Shown: one piece after another, positions 36,481-45,906 of the stretch
How positions within the stretch are numbered: the stretch's first letter is position 1
Layout: every line of letters starts with the position of its first letter
Source of the DNA: Tranzscheliella williamsii
Lineage: Eukaryota; Basidiomycota; Ustilaginomycetes; Ustilaginales; Ustilaginaceae
Assembly (NCBI GenBank): GCA_023212725.1
Contig: JALBYF010000043.1
Coordinates: 62,001-126,000, forward strand
Direction of reading: 5' to 3'
DNA length: 64,000 nt
The notes under the pieces: generated by a model
Told to the model about the DNA's origin: nothing
The model's input: only the letters and a program-made list of their open reading frames with translations
Databases searched by the model: none
Made by a program: the position numbers and the translations under genes

Positions 36481-36668
36481 TTGGAAGGCCGTGGATGTGT
36501 CAGCACCGATACGACCTTACGCCCCCCCGCCCAGTTGACTCCGATCCGTCTGCCTCCCTACATCTGCAACGGTATTGAGTAGCGACCCGGACGTCGTCGT
36601 CCCTCTTTCGATTCGATTCGGTTTAGTTTGTGGTCTTCTCGCTTTTGCATTGCTCGTCGCTTGTGACC

Positions 36669-39600
36669 ATGACTTCGACCCATGCGGCTCCCGGCGTGGA
36701 TAAGGCGGGCGCAACCGCCGCCATGGCCACGTCGCAACTTCAAGGGGGTCCTCAGATTCCCCCGCAGGAGGGCGCCAATGCCCGGTCCGCCGATCTCCTG
36801 AGCCGTCAGACCAGTACCGGCACGTGGGGTGAGCCAGCAAGCGGTGAGCACGTCGATGTCGACCAGGCTATGCACGAATTCGGCCTGGCCAGACAGTCGT
36901 CGCGCAATTCGCAGAGGAGTGCCAATGCTGCTGCATCGCCTTCCACCGGCGGCCCAGCCTCCTTCCTTGGCAGCACCGCGCTCGGCCGCGCCTTCAGCGG
37001 CGACCGCAAAACATCCAGGATCAACGAGAACGAGCCAGACATCGAGGCCAACAACGCCGATGATGACGACAGCAGCACCACTTCGCCCACCCAAGACGAG
37101 TTCGACCTGGGCAAATGGCTCCTCAGCCGCAGCGCCCAAGCGCAGCAAGAAGGCATCGACTCTGGTAAGCCCGTAGGCATGCTCTGGCGCGACGTCTCCA
37201 TCACCGCACCAGGCACCGGTGGCGGCGGCATCTTTGTCAAGACCCTCCCTATCGCTATCACCAACACCGCATGGAGGGATCCCATCGGCATTCTCACTAC
37301 CCTTATCCCACCTCTCGGCAAGCTCTTGACCCCAAAGAACATGCCTACCACCTACCTCCTCCAGAATGCCAGTGGTGTGCTCAAGCCAGGCGAGATGCTC
37401 CTCGTCCTCGGCCGACCCGGCTCCGGCTGTTCTACCGCCCTCAGAGCGATCACCTCCAAGAATCACACCAACGTCACCAGTTCCGGAAGGATTCTGTACG
37501 GCGGCCTGACTCCAGACGAAGTCAACCGCAAGTACCGCGGCGAGGTCGTCTTCGTCGACGAGGAAGACACCCACTTTCCGACGCTTACCGTGGGTCAGAC
37601 GCTCGAGTTTGCACTTCGAAACAAGGTACCGCATCGATCGAGGCGGATGAAGGGCGAGTCGCGCCAGCAGTTTATCGAGACCTGCATCGAGGTGATGCTC
37701 AAGATGTTTGCCATGTCACATGTTCGCGACACCATTGTGGGCGACCAGGCGGTGCGGGGTGTCTCTGGCGGCGAGCGCAAGCGGACGACCATCTCCGAGG
37801 CGCTCGCGACGCGTGCCAGTGTCATCGCCTGGGACAACTCGACGCGGGGCCTAGATGCCTCGACGGCGCTCGACTATGCGCGCTCGCTGCGCATCATCAC
37901 CGACATCGCCCAGCGCTCCACGATCGCAACGCTCTACCAGGTCTCGGAAAGCATCTACGACCTCTTTGACCGCGTCGCCGTGATCGATGAGGGCAGATGC
38001 ATCTACTATGGCCCGCGCAAATGCGCGCGCTCCTACTTCTACGAGCTCGGCTACGACGCACCCACCCGTCAGACCACCGCCGACTTTGTCACCGCCCTCA
38101 CCGACCAAAACCAGGTGCTCTACCGCGAAGGCTGGCAGGACCGCGCCCCCAAAACCGCCGCCGACCGCGAACGCGCCTGGCACCAGAGCCCGCTCTACGA
38201 ACAGCTCGTCGCTGAGATGCACTCCTACGAACAGCATCTCGCCCAGTCCGAACAGGCCACCCAGCTCAAACACACTGTTCGCTCCGAAAAACGCAAGGGC
38301 GTCAACAAGGGTTCCAGCTACACTGTCAACTATTGGGATCAGGTCGTCAGCTGCATGTGGCGCCAGCTCCTGATCAAGTGGGGCGCGCGCGGCGATCTCT
38401 ACGTCAAGCTCTTTACCATTATCTCGGTCTCATTCATGATCGCCTCGCTCTTCTACAACCAGCCGTACGATTCCGAGGGGGTCTTCACTCGCGGCGGTAT
38501 TCTCCTCTTCGCCTGCCTTTTCAACGGCTGGCTGCAGCTTTCCGAGTCGTTCGAAGCAGTGGCCGGCCGGCCGATGCTGGCCAGGCATCAGCAGTTTGCC
38601 TTTTACCGTCCGTCGGCCGTGGTGGTCGCTAGGGCGTTGGTGGATATCCCGTTTCTCTTGATCCAGTGCTTCCTCTCGTCGATTATCATTTACTTCCTCG
38701 CCAACCTGCGCAGGGATGCCGGTGCGTTCTGGATCTTCTATGTTTTCTGCTTCCTCTCAGCATACAGCTTGACGGCGCTCTACCGCATGTGCGCCGCCTT
38801 CTCGCCCGGCTTCAACGAGGCGATCCGCTTCTCCGTCCTGTCGCTCAATCTGCTTATCATTTGGGTAGGCTACGTGCTGCGTCGGCCACAGATGAACTGG
38901 CTCGTCTGGCTCAACTACGCACAGCCCATCTCGTACGCCTTCGAGGGCTTCCTGGCCAACGAGCTCAACTACGACATCCAGTGCAATCCTTCGCAGATCG
39001 TTCCGTTCGGCGAGGTCAGGGATCCGGCGTATCAGACCTGCGCCCTGACCGGTGGCCTGCCCGGCTCGCTGGTCGTCCCCAGCGCCGACTACCTCTCCAC
39101 CACCTTTGGCTACTCGCGCAGCAACATTGGCAGGAACGTGGGCGTGGTCATCGCCTTTGTCGTTGCCTACCTGATCCCTACCATCATTGGCGCAGAGATC
39201 ATGAACTTTGGCGGCGCCGGCGGTGGTGTTACCGTGTTTGCCCGCACCAAGGCCGCCCAAAACCACGTTAAAGGAATCGCTCCCGCCAAGGCCGACGATA
39301 TCGAAGAAAAGGCGGCCGCCAACGCTGCCGTCGCTCCGGGCTGTGACTCGGCCGGCAGTGTGACCCGCGCCAATTCGCCGTCATCGGCTGGCAAGAAGGC
39401 GGGCGCGGGCTGCGACGACAAGCAGACGCAGGTCAAGACTGCCCAAGAGCTTGACAGCCGGGCCATCTTTACGTTTAAGGATGTCTCTCTGACACTGCCC
39501 ACCGGCCGGAAGCTGCTCGACGACATCACCGGCTATGTCAAGCCAGGCACCATCACCGCGTTGATGGGTGCATCGGGTGCCGGCAAGACCACCCTGTTGA

Positions 39601-41411
39601 CGTCGCTCTCGCAGCGCGGGGTGGCTGGTGCTCTGACCGGAGAGATTCTGGTCGACGGAAAGCCGCTCGGGCCGGGTTTCCAGCGAGGAACCGGCTTTGT
39701 CCTCCAGGGTGATATCCACCTCGCCTCGCAGACGGTCCGCGAGGCGATTGAGTTTTCGGCTCTGTTGCGGCAGCCGGCCGAGGTTCCGCGCGCGGAGAAG
39801 CTAGCAGATGCACGACGTGCGATTGAGCTGCTGGAGCTCGAAGATCTGCAGGACGCCCTCATCGGTGTTCCTGGCTTTGGCCTCGGCGTCGAGCGACGAA
39901 AGAGGGTGACGATCGCCGTGGAGCTGGCGGCGAAACCCGACCTGCTCCTTTTCCTCGACGAGCCTACCTCGGGTCTCGACTCGGCGGGAGCCGCGTCCAT
40001 TGTCCGCCTCATTCGTCGCCTCGCCAGCGAGGGGCAGGCCATCCTGTGCACCATCCATCAACCCAGCGCGCTCCTGTTCGAGGCATTTGACAATCTGCTC
40101 CTGCTCCAGCCCGGCGGACGGACTGCCTACTTTGGGCAGATCGGGCACGAAATGGCTCGCGGATCCGACAGGGTGCGCGAGTACTTTGAGCGCAACGGCG
40201 CCCGAGCCTGCCCCCCCTCCACCAACGTGGCCGAGTACATGCTCGAGGTGGTGGCACAGAAATCGGGCAAGCCGTGGTCCGAACGTTGGAAGGCATCCCC
40301 CGAGGCCAGAGCATTGCGGACCACGGTGGACGAGATCAATGCCGACAGGGCGACGCGGCCCGCCATCGACGATGGCCGCGGCAACCGCGAATACTCGGCT
40401 ACGCTGCGGACGCAGATCGTAGAATGCACAAAGCGACAGTTCAGGGACCTCTGGAGAGATGCCCCCTTTGCGTACGGTGTCCTCTTCTCCAATATTGTCA
40501 CTGGCTTTGCCGCTGGAGGTGGTTTCGCCCATCTCGGAACTTCGCCCACCGATCTACAGTACCGAGTCTTTGTCATCTTCCTCGTCATCCTCAACTTCCC
40601 GGCAACCGTGAACTCGATCATCTCGAAGTTTTGGGAGATGCGCATCACATTTACGGTACGAGAAGCGCCATCGAAGACCTACTCCTGGATCGCTTTCATG
40701 ACGGCTTTCGTGGCGGTCTCGATTCCGATTGCGCTGGTGGCGTCGGTGCTGTTCTTTTTGCCGTCGTTCTTCCTGCCCTTCTATAGTCAGCCGTCGGGTG
40801 TTGCCGGGCTTTGGTTCCTGATGATCTTCTTTGTGACGTGCTACGAGATGTTTTTCTCACTGGCACTGGCAGCGGCGTGCCCGACGCCAGTGACGGCGGC
40901 GAACCTGCTGCCGTTCCTGCTGCCGTTTATTGCGATTGTCAATGGGGTGATCAAGCCCAAGGCGACGTTGCCGGCGCCGTGGTCGGGGTTGATCTATGCC
41001 AATCCGCTGTACTGGTACGTGCGGTCGATGGTGGCCAACATCATGCACGACGTGCCCGTACGGTGCGTGCAGGAGGACCTGGCCATCTTTGACGCACCTG
41101 CCGGCCAGACGTGCGGCCAGTACGCGCTCGAGTGGGTGCAGTCGGTCGGCGGCCAGCTGCTCAACCCCGACGCATCCACCAGCTGCTCCTTCTGCCAGTA
41201 CCAGCTCGGCGACCAGTTCGCCGCCACCCTCGGCGCCACCTGGGGCTTCCGCTGGAAGGGCGTCGGCATCGTCGCCGGCTACGCCATTGGCCAGCTCTTC
41301 CTCGCCTACGCCGCCTACTGGTACTTTACCGAGAAAGGCTACGGCCTCGGCGCCGGCCTCATCCCCTCGCTCGTCAACAAGGTCAAGAGCCGCGGCAAGG
41401 GCAGGAACTAA
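36669..41411 (+). CDS. PDR-subfamily (ABCG) full-size ABC transporter
   Basis: About 1580 residues from MTSTHAAPGVDKAG, layout NBD1-TMD1-NBD2-TMD2. NBD1: atypical Walker A GRPGSGCSTAL near 248 (Cys for the usual Lys, as in fungal PDR pumps), signature VSGGERKR, Walker B-like VIAWDNSTRGLDAST. TMD1 includes FTRGGILLFACLFNGWLQLSE-type helices. NBD2: canonical Walker A GASGAGKTTLL near 966, degenerate signature LGVERRKR, and LLFLDEPTSGLDS. TMD2 ends with an extracellular Cys-containing loop (CVQEDLAIFDAPAG; CGQY; CSFCQYQLGDQF) and a last helix. The complementary degeneration of the two ATP sites is normal for the PDR family. These plasma-membrane pumps export xenobiotics, sterols or lipids. Substrate cannot be read from sequence. 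An N-terminal extension of about 160 residues is low complexity. Confidence 0.95.
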   Translation: MTSTHAAPGVDKAGATAAMATSQLQGGPQIPPQEGANARSADLLSRQTSTGTWGEPASGEHVDVDQAMHEFGLARQSSRNSQRSANAAASPSTGGPASFLGSTALGRAFSGDRKTSRINENEPDIEANNADDDDSSTTSPTQDEFDLGKWLLSRSAQAQQEGIDSGKPVGMLWRDVSITAPGTGGGGIFVKTLPIAITNTAWRDPIGILTTLIPPLGKLLTPKNMPTTYLLQNASGVLKPGEMLLVLGRPGSGCSTALRAITSKNHTNVTSSGRILYGGLTPDEVNRKYRGEVVFVDEEDTHFPTLTVGQTLEFALRNKVPHRSRRMKGESRQQFIETCIEVMLKMFAMSHVRDTIVGDQAVRGVSGGERKRTTISEALATRASVIAWDNSTRGLDASTALDYARSLRIITDIAQRSTIATLYQVSESIYDLFDRVAVIDEGRCIYYGPRKCARSYFYELGYDAPTRQTTADFVTALTDQNQVLYREGWQDRAPKTAADRERAWHQSPLYEQLVAEMHSYEQHLAQSEQATQLKHTVRSEKRKGVNKGSSYTVNYWDQVVSCMWRQLLIKWGARGDLYVKLFTIISVSFMIASLFYNQPYDSEGVFTRGGILLFACLFNGWLQLSESFEAVAGRPMLARHQQFAFYRPSAVVVARALVDIPFLLIQCFLSSIIIYFLANLRRDAGAFWIFYVFCFLSAYSLTALYRMCAAFSPGFNEAIRFSVLSLNLLIIWVGYVLRRPQMNWLVWLNYAQPISYAFEGFLANELNYDIQCNPSQIVPFGEVRDPAYQTCALTGGLPGSLVVPSADYLSTTFGYSRSNIGRNVGVVIAFVVAYLIPTIIGAEIMNFGGAGGGVTVFARTKAAQNHVKGIAPAKADDIEEKAAANAAVAPGCDSAGSVTRANSPSSAGKKAGAGCDDKQTQVKTAQELDSRAIFTFKDVSLTLPTGRKLLDDITGYVKPGTITALMGASGAGKTTLLTSLSQRGVAGALTGEILVDGKPLGPGFQRGTGFVLQGDIHLASQTVREAIEFSALLRQPAEVPRAEKLADARRAIELLELEDLQDALIGVPGFGLGVERRKRVTIAVELAAKPDLLLFLDEPTSGLDSAGAASIVRLIRRLASEGQAILCTIHQPSALLFEAFDNLLLLQPGGRTAYFGQIGHEMARGSDRVREYFERNGARACPPSTNVAEYMLEVVAQKSGKPWSERWKASPEARALRTTVDEINADRATRPAIDDGRGNREYSATLRTQIVECTKRQFRDLWRDAPFAYGVLFSNIVTGFAAGGGFAHLGTSPTDLQYRVFVIFLVILNFPATVNSIISKFWEMRITFTVREAPSKTYSWIAFMTAFVAVSIPIALVASVLFFLPSFFLPFYSQPSGVAGLWFLMIFFVTCYEMFFSLALAAACPTPVTAANLLPFLLPFIAIVNGVIKPKATLPAPWSGLIYANPLYWYVRSMVANIMHDVPVRCVQEDLAIFDAPAGQTCGQYALEWVQSVGGQLLNPDASTSCSFCQYQLGDQFAATLGATWGFRWKGVGIVAGYAIGQLFLAYAAYWYFTEKGYGLGAGLIPSLVNKVKSRGKGRN

Positions 41412-42787
41412 ACCCCTCGACGCCTGCTACTCGATCGACGTACCTCTCTCTCACTTGGCACACAAACACCCTCATTGGATTGTATTCTCTCTATCTACTC
41501 TCTGCTAATTTTCTCCTGGGCGCCGTTAACGGCTGCAGCCGTTCCACACAGAAGTGATACACGGCAGTGGCTGCATGTGGGGCTTGCGATTGGCACCCTC
41601 GAAGGCGCGAGCGTGTGATGGTGGAACGGGCCCGCTTTCAATAGCAAACGGAAGTGGTGAGGTGGCAAGCCCTCTGATCGCCGGTCCCCGTTACTGCGGC
41701 GGCGGTTGCGAGTGGCAGGATCGCCATCAACAGAGAATCGGGAGAGGATCGGGCCCCCACGCTTCACTCTCCCCACTGCGCATTCCAGAGGCGGAACGGA
41801 ACTGCGACGCAAGTGCCAGGTGCGTCTTGTCTTGAAATGTACTTGGCTCAGTGAATAAGGCGTGGGGTGAAGTACCTGACAGTATTCGTATTTATTTTAT
41901 TGTATTCGGCTATTTTGGATAACTGGCGACGGTTAGTATTGGGATTAGACCCGCCAGCGATTCATTTGGCGCGTTGTATTTAGGATGGGTTGGCTTGGGC
42001 CCCTCTCCAGACGGCGGGTGACAGCACAGTCCCTTAGTCTTTGTCCCAATCGCAATGCTAATCTTGAAGTGATGCTGCCAACGGCTTGTCAAGCTGCCCA
42101 AGTCGAGATCTGTTGTGTTGCGCGCGCCTTTAGCTTGGCTTGCTTGTGTTCCTGCTCGACGTGCGTGCAGCATTCAGAAAGCATCCACTCTACCCTCACT
42201 CGGTGCACCTTTTCTTTTCCCATCAGAGCCTTGCCTCTGCCATATCACCCCTCGCCGTCGTCGTCTTCCTTCACGATTCCTCCACGCCGCGCTAAGCCGC
42301 AGTCGCTCCTAGCACGCTCGCCCAGCATAGTACACTGCAACACCGCGTTGGTCTCTGCTTTCCTCAACCTTGGCCCAGTGCGACCCCGACCCACCCAAAT
42401 CCCCACCCTTCTCGTCCTCTTGCTTACTCTCTTCCTCTCCCTTCTTTCAGTACACCTTCGCTCCTTCATCCTTCACCCCGCTCGCCGAGTCTGCCTTGAC
42501 GCAACGTTGCAAGCCGCAGCCAGATACCAGCAACGTGTCTTTCAGTGAACTCCAAGCTTGAGCAGCAACTCCAGCGCAGTCCAAGTAAAGTACGGCGCAA
42601 GATACTACTAGCTTCCTCCTTGCTCTGCTACGTCGACATTATTTATCTGCGCATCTAGGCCGCTGATAGAACCGCAACGACATAGACCGCCCCGTCTTGA
42701 TACTGTGTTGATAATCGCGGGGCAGCACCATCCTGCTCGCTTCCAGCCATACCTCTCGTAGCCCATCCTGCAGCGGGCTTGCCCGTC
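41412..42787. other. Intergenic region and long CT-rich leader of the HSF-type gene
   Basis: 1376 bases. The right half (42180-42480) is strongly C/T-rich, as in long 5' leaders of fungal regulator genes. An open frame at 41985-42548 (187 codons) in this leader has no domain and looks like composition. No RNA gene was seen. Confidence 0.5.
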
Positions 42788-44971
42788 ATGAACGGCCTCG
42801 AAAACGGCCAGTCCTTCGATACGGCCTTCGACGCCTACTTCCAAGCGCCCCCTGCTTCGTCTCCTGGCCATCACGACCCGCATTCACAAGCCAACTCTCC
42901 TTCCTCCTTCTCCCATCTAGCCGCGGGCATCGCCGGAACCGACCCCTCCAACGCTGCCTTTGCCCATAATCCTGCCTCCTTGCGCTCGACTTCGGCAGGA
43001 GGCAATCTACACCTCAATATCTCTGGCTTATCCATGAAGACAGAGACAGCCGACTCGATACATCAGCAGCAGCACTCACATTCACATTCACAGCAGCGTC
43101 AGCAATCTCTACCGCAGCAGCAGCAGCAGCAACACACGCAGCACACGCAACACACGCAGCACCCGCAGCACCCGCAGCACCCGCAGCACACGCAGGATCC
43201 TCATCCGCAACACTATGCCAGCGGAATGACATTGGGGGGCACATCGCCTTCCTCGCCTCACTCCAACGCTGCTTCTCCTGGCGATGGCACCGCGACCTTC
43301 AAGGGCGCCAGCTCATCACCCATGCTGCAGCCTCACTCAGCCTCGATGGCCAGCGCCACCGCATCCTCGCCTCTCAAAAGCGAGTTTAACGCGAACGAGA
43401 GTAGTATGTCGGCCGCAATGCGTTCTTTCAGTTCGAGTTCCATTAAGAGTGCCGCTGGCTCGCTCAACGCCGACAGTCCTCTCTCTGCTCTCGGCGCAGG
43501 AAACCAGAGCGCCGGAGATATCTCCATCGACGACCCCACTTTGGCCAACCAGTCCGATGCCGAGTTGGCAGCAGAGAAGCGTCAGAGCAGCAAGTTTGTC
43601 TACAAGCTATTCCGTATGGTCAGCGATCCTGACTACCAACATTTGATCAGCTGGAATCGCAACGGTACCAGTGTCATGGTCTGTAACTTTGACGAGTTTG
43701 CAAAGGAGGTACTAGGAAAGCACTTTAAGCACAGCAACTTTTCCAGTTTCATACGACAGCTCAACATGTACGGCTTTTACAAGGTCAACAAGACGCCTCG
43801 AGGCCATCGTCAGACAGTAGATGCGCAGATCTGGGAGTTCTCTCATCCCAAATTCCTGCGTGCTCGGCCGGATCTGCTGGACGATATCCGACGCAAGGCG
43901 CTGGATTCGGAACATGCGCGTGTAGAAGCGCGAGATCTGCAGTACAGCGTCAGCGTTGGCCAGATGCAGTTGCGCCAGCAGGTCGACGAGATGCAGTTCC
44001 GTATCGAAGAGCTGACAGAGCAGAACATGGCGCTGCGCACCTTTACCACGCAGCTGCGCGATGTGCTCGGCTTGCTTTTGGAGCATACCAAAAAGACCAG
44101 CGGAGGCAGCCTTGCGTTTGACGTACGTATACCCACTCTAGATATGCCATCGCCCATGCCTCCGCAGGGTTTGTGGACTCCTCAAGGCCATGATGGCCCT
44201 CCCATTTTTGTCACCGAGCCTGAATTTGGCGCAGGAGGCGGTCGGCCGGGTCCGGACGCCTCCCCCTATCATGCCAACGACCCTTTCGGCATGAGCATGG
44301 CAGGCACACCGCTCTCCCGTCGCGTTTCGGCCGGCTCGGTGCACAGCGATGGTATGGTTGCGATGAACGGATCGCCGATGCATGGCTCGATGCACTCGGA
44401 GCATCCCATGATGATGGCAGGTCTTCCGCAGCGGTCCTCTTCCTATGGCGAGAGCCAGATGCCTCCCCCGCAGTTTTCCTTGCAGCGCTCGGCGAGTGGC
44501 ATAGGTGGTAGATCCAACCTGGCCGGCCTAGCCATCGACACATCATCAGCAGGTGCTTTTATGCACGGCAGTAACGGCGTCAGCCCCACCTCGGCAGGGC
44601 TAATGGCTCACAATCCGGGGCTTGGCGTGGGCAGCATGCCGCCGTCGCCGTTGACACCGCAACATCAGGCGATGATGGCCGCGATCAATACGCCTTTGCC
44701 ACCCTCGCCAGCGCCCGGCTCGCTTCCCGGTGGGCAGTTTAGTAGTTCGCCGTACCTCCAGAACGGCGGCTTCCATCCCTTTGGCCATCCGAGCATGCCG
44801 ATCGGCGAACCCAACTTTTTTGGACCGGACATGGACGGTCCCAACGCCAAAGCGATGCGCACTCCTATGAAACGCACCGCCTCGAACTCGGGCCCGAGCC
44901 AGCAAGGGACGCCGATAGTGATGCACCATTCCACCTCCCCTGGTCTATCCAAACGCAAGTCACCCGTCTGA
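42788..44971 (+). CDS. Heat-shock-factor-type transcription factor
   Basis: About 727 residues from MNGLENGQSFDTAF. The N-terminal 260 residues are Ser/Gln/His-rich with an HTQ/HPQ repeat. The HSF DNA-binding domain is at about 268-370 (KFVYKLFRMVSDPDYQHLISW; FKHSNFSSFIRQLNMYGFYKVNKTPRGHR; WEFSHPKFLRARPDLLDDIRRK), with the recognition helix SFIRQLNMYGFYKV. A coiled coil follows (SVGQMQLRQQVDEMQFRIEELTEQ). The long C-terminal part is Pro/Ser/Gly/Met-rich. There is no response-regulator domain, so it is not Skn7. It may be Hsf1, or an Sfl1- or Mga1-like morphogenesis regulator. It binds nGAAn-type elements in the nucleus by family rule. Confidence 0.9.
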   Translation: MNGLENGQSFDTAFDAYFQAPPASSPGHHDPHSQANSPSSFSHLAAGIAGTDPSNAAFAHNPASLRSTSAGGNLHLNISGLSMKTETADSIHQQQHSHSHSQQRQQSLPQQQQQQHTQHTQHTQHPQHPQHPQHTQDPHPQHYASGMTLGGTSPSSPHSNAASPGDGTATFKGASSSPMLQPHSASMASATASSPLKSEFNANESSMSAAMRSFSSSSIKSAAGSLNADSPLSALGAGNQSAGDISIDDPTLANQSDAELAAEKRQSSKFVYKLFRMVSDPDYQHLISWNRNGTSVMVCNFDEFAKEVLGKHFKHSNFSSFIRQLNMYGFYKVNKTPRGHRQTVDAQIWEFSHPKFLRARPDLLDDIRRKALDSEHARVEARDLQYSVSVGQMQLRQQVDEMQFRIEELTEQNMALRTFTTQLRDVLGLLLEHTKKTSGGSLAFDVRIPTLDMPSPMPPQGLWTPQGHDGPPIFVTEPEFGAGGGRPGPDASPYHANDPFGMSMAGTPLSRRVSAGSVHSDGMVAMNGSPMHGSMHSEHPMMMAGLPQRSSSYGESQMPPPQFSLQRSASGIGGRSNLAGLAIDTSSAGAFMHGSNGVSPTSAGLMAHNPGLGVGSMPPSPLTPQHQAMMAAINTPLPPSPAPGSLPGGQFSSSPYLQNGGFHPFGHPSMPIGEPNFFGPDMDGPNAKAMRTPMKRTASNSGPSQQGTPIVMHHSTSPGLSKRKSPV
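43111..43215 (+). repeat. Gln/His codon repeat (HTQ/HPQ tract)
   Basis: CAGCAG runs at 43114-43130 followed by 9-bp CACACGCAG / CACCCGCAG repeats to about 43196, encoding a Gln run and then HTQ-HTQ-HTQ-HPQ-HPQ-HPQ-HTQ. Length-variable tracts of this kind are common in fungal activators. Confidence 0.85.
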
Positions 44972-45906
44972 GACACGCCACATCCAGCGCTGGCTTTATG
45001 CCCTCGGTGTTCCCTTTGTTATCCTCAACACTCGATCTAATTGAACCACAGCCCTTCAGCAGCCTCATATACCCGGTGGCTACCTAGCCGCAGTCCACCA
45101 CAAACGAAGAAGAGTCAGGATGCAAAAGCGGCCCTGTCTACGAACCGCACTCCCATCACGGACAATGCAACAACACCGCCTCTTCCCAAGTGGCTACTCC
45201 GCCCGCTCTTGCTGTTTGTCTATCCAATAACCGACCACGGCCTCACACTTTCCTTCTGAATTTGGTGTACTTGCTACGTTATTATTGTCGCTGATGCTGT
45301 ACGGAAATCAGTTCGGTGTTGCTGGCTTCTGGTCTGGATTGGGCGATTCGGTACGATATCCACTTTCCCGTTCCCGCCAGCCGAAGGTCGCCGTCCTGTG
45401 ACGTGCTATGCTGTGCTCCCACGATCAGCCTGTGACTGTGATGTCGCGTAACGCCGAGCCAGTGACAGTTTGGTAGGGCCATCTGTCAGCACACTTTGGC
45501 AGTCTGTGAGTGCGCGAAGGTGAACACAGCGCCGACTTTTTATGATTGTACGATGACTTGTCAGATTGGAAATCATGGATGCAGCCAAGCAGGGTCCAGC
45601 AGGAACCATTCCAAGGCCGGCGACGATCTGCGGTGGGTATGCAGGCGGCCTTGGCTGTTGCAGTAGCAGATCTGAGTGTCAAACGTGAGCGAGTGCCGCG
45701 CGCACTTCATCACCACCCACAACCACAGGAACTATGGCTGGCGTTCCTTCCCCAACCCCCCTCTTAGCTCAGCTTCTCACCACCATCGCGCCCCTTCCAC
45801 GTGCTGGTAGTGGATTCTGACTGCGTCCTGATCGACTCGGTATCCACTAACGTACGTCTGCTGTGCGCTTACGATCGGCTGCTGGTCAGGTGTCTGCCAC
45901 CGAACC
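44972..45906. other. Intergenic region
   Basis: 935 bases between the HSF-type gene and the dipeptidyl aminopeptidase gene, both on the plus strand. It must hold the 3' UTR of the first and the promoter of the second. No gene, RNA or clear motif was seen. Confidence 0.45.

Larger units (their letters stand above)
35279..36668. other. Long intergenic region upstream of the ABC transporter
   Basis: 1390 bases of mixed composition. It contains the GTGGATCACA triplicate, open frames without recognised domains (for example plus 35639-35926), and a TATATA element near its end. No gene is supported; large promoters are common for drug-efflux pumps. Confidence 0.45.

Noticed and set aside
41985..42548. 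A 187-codon frame upstream of the HSF-type gene
   Set aside because: Lies in a CT-rich leader and its Ser/Pro/Leu composition follows from that; no domain.
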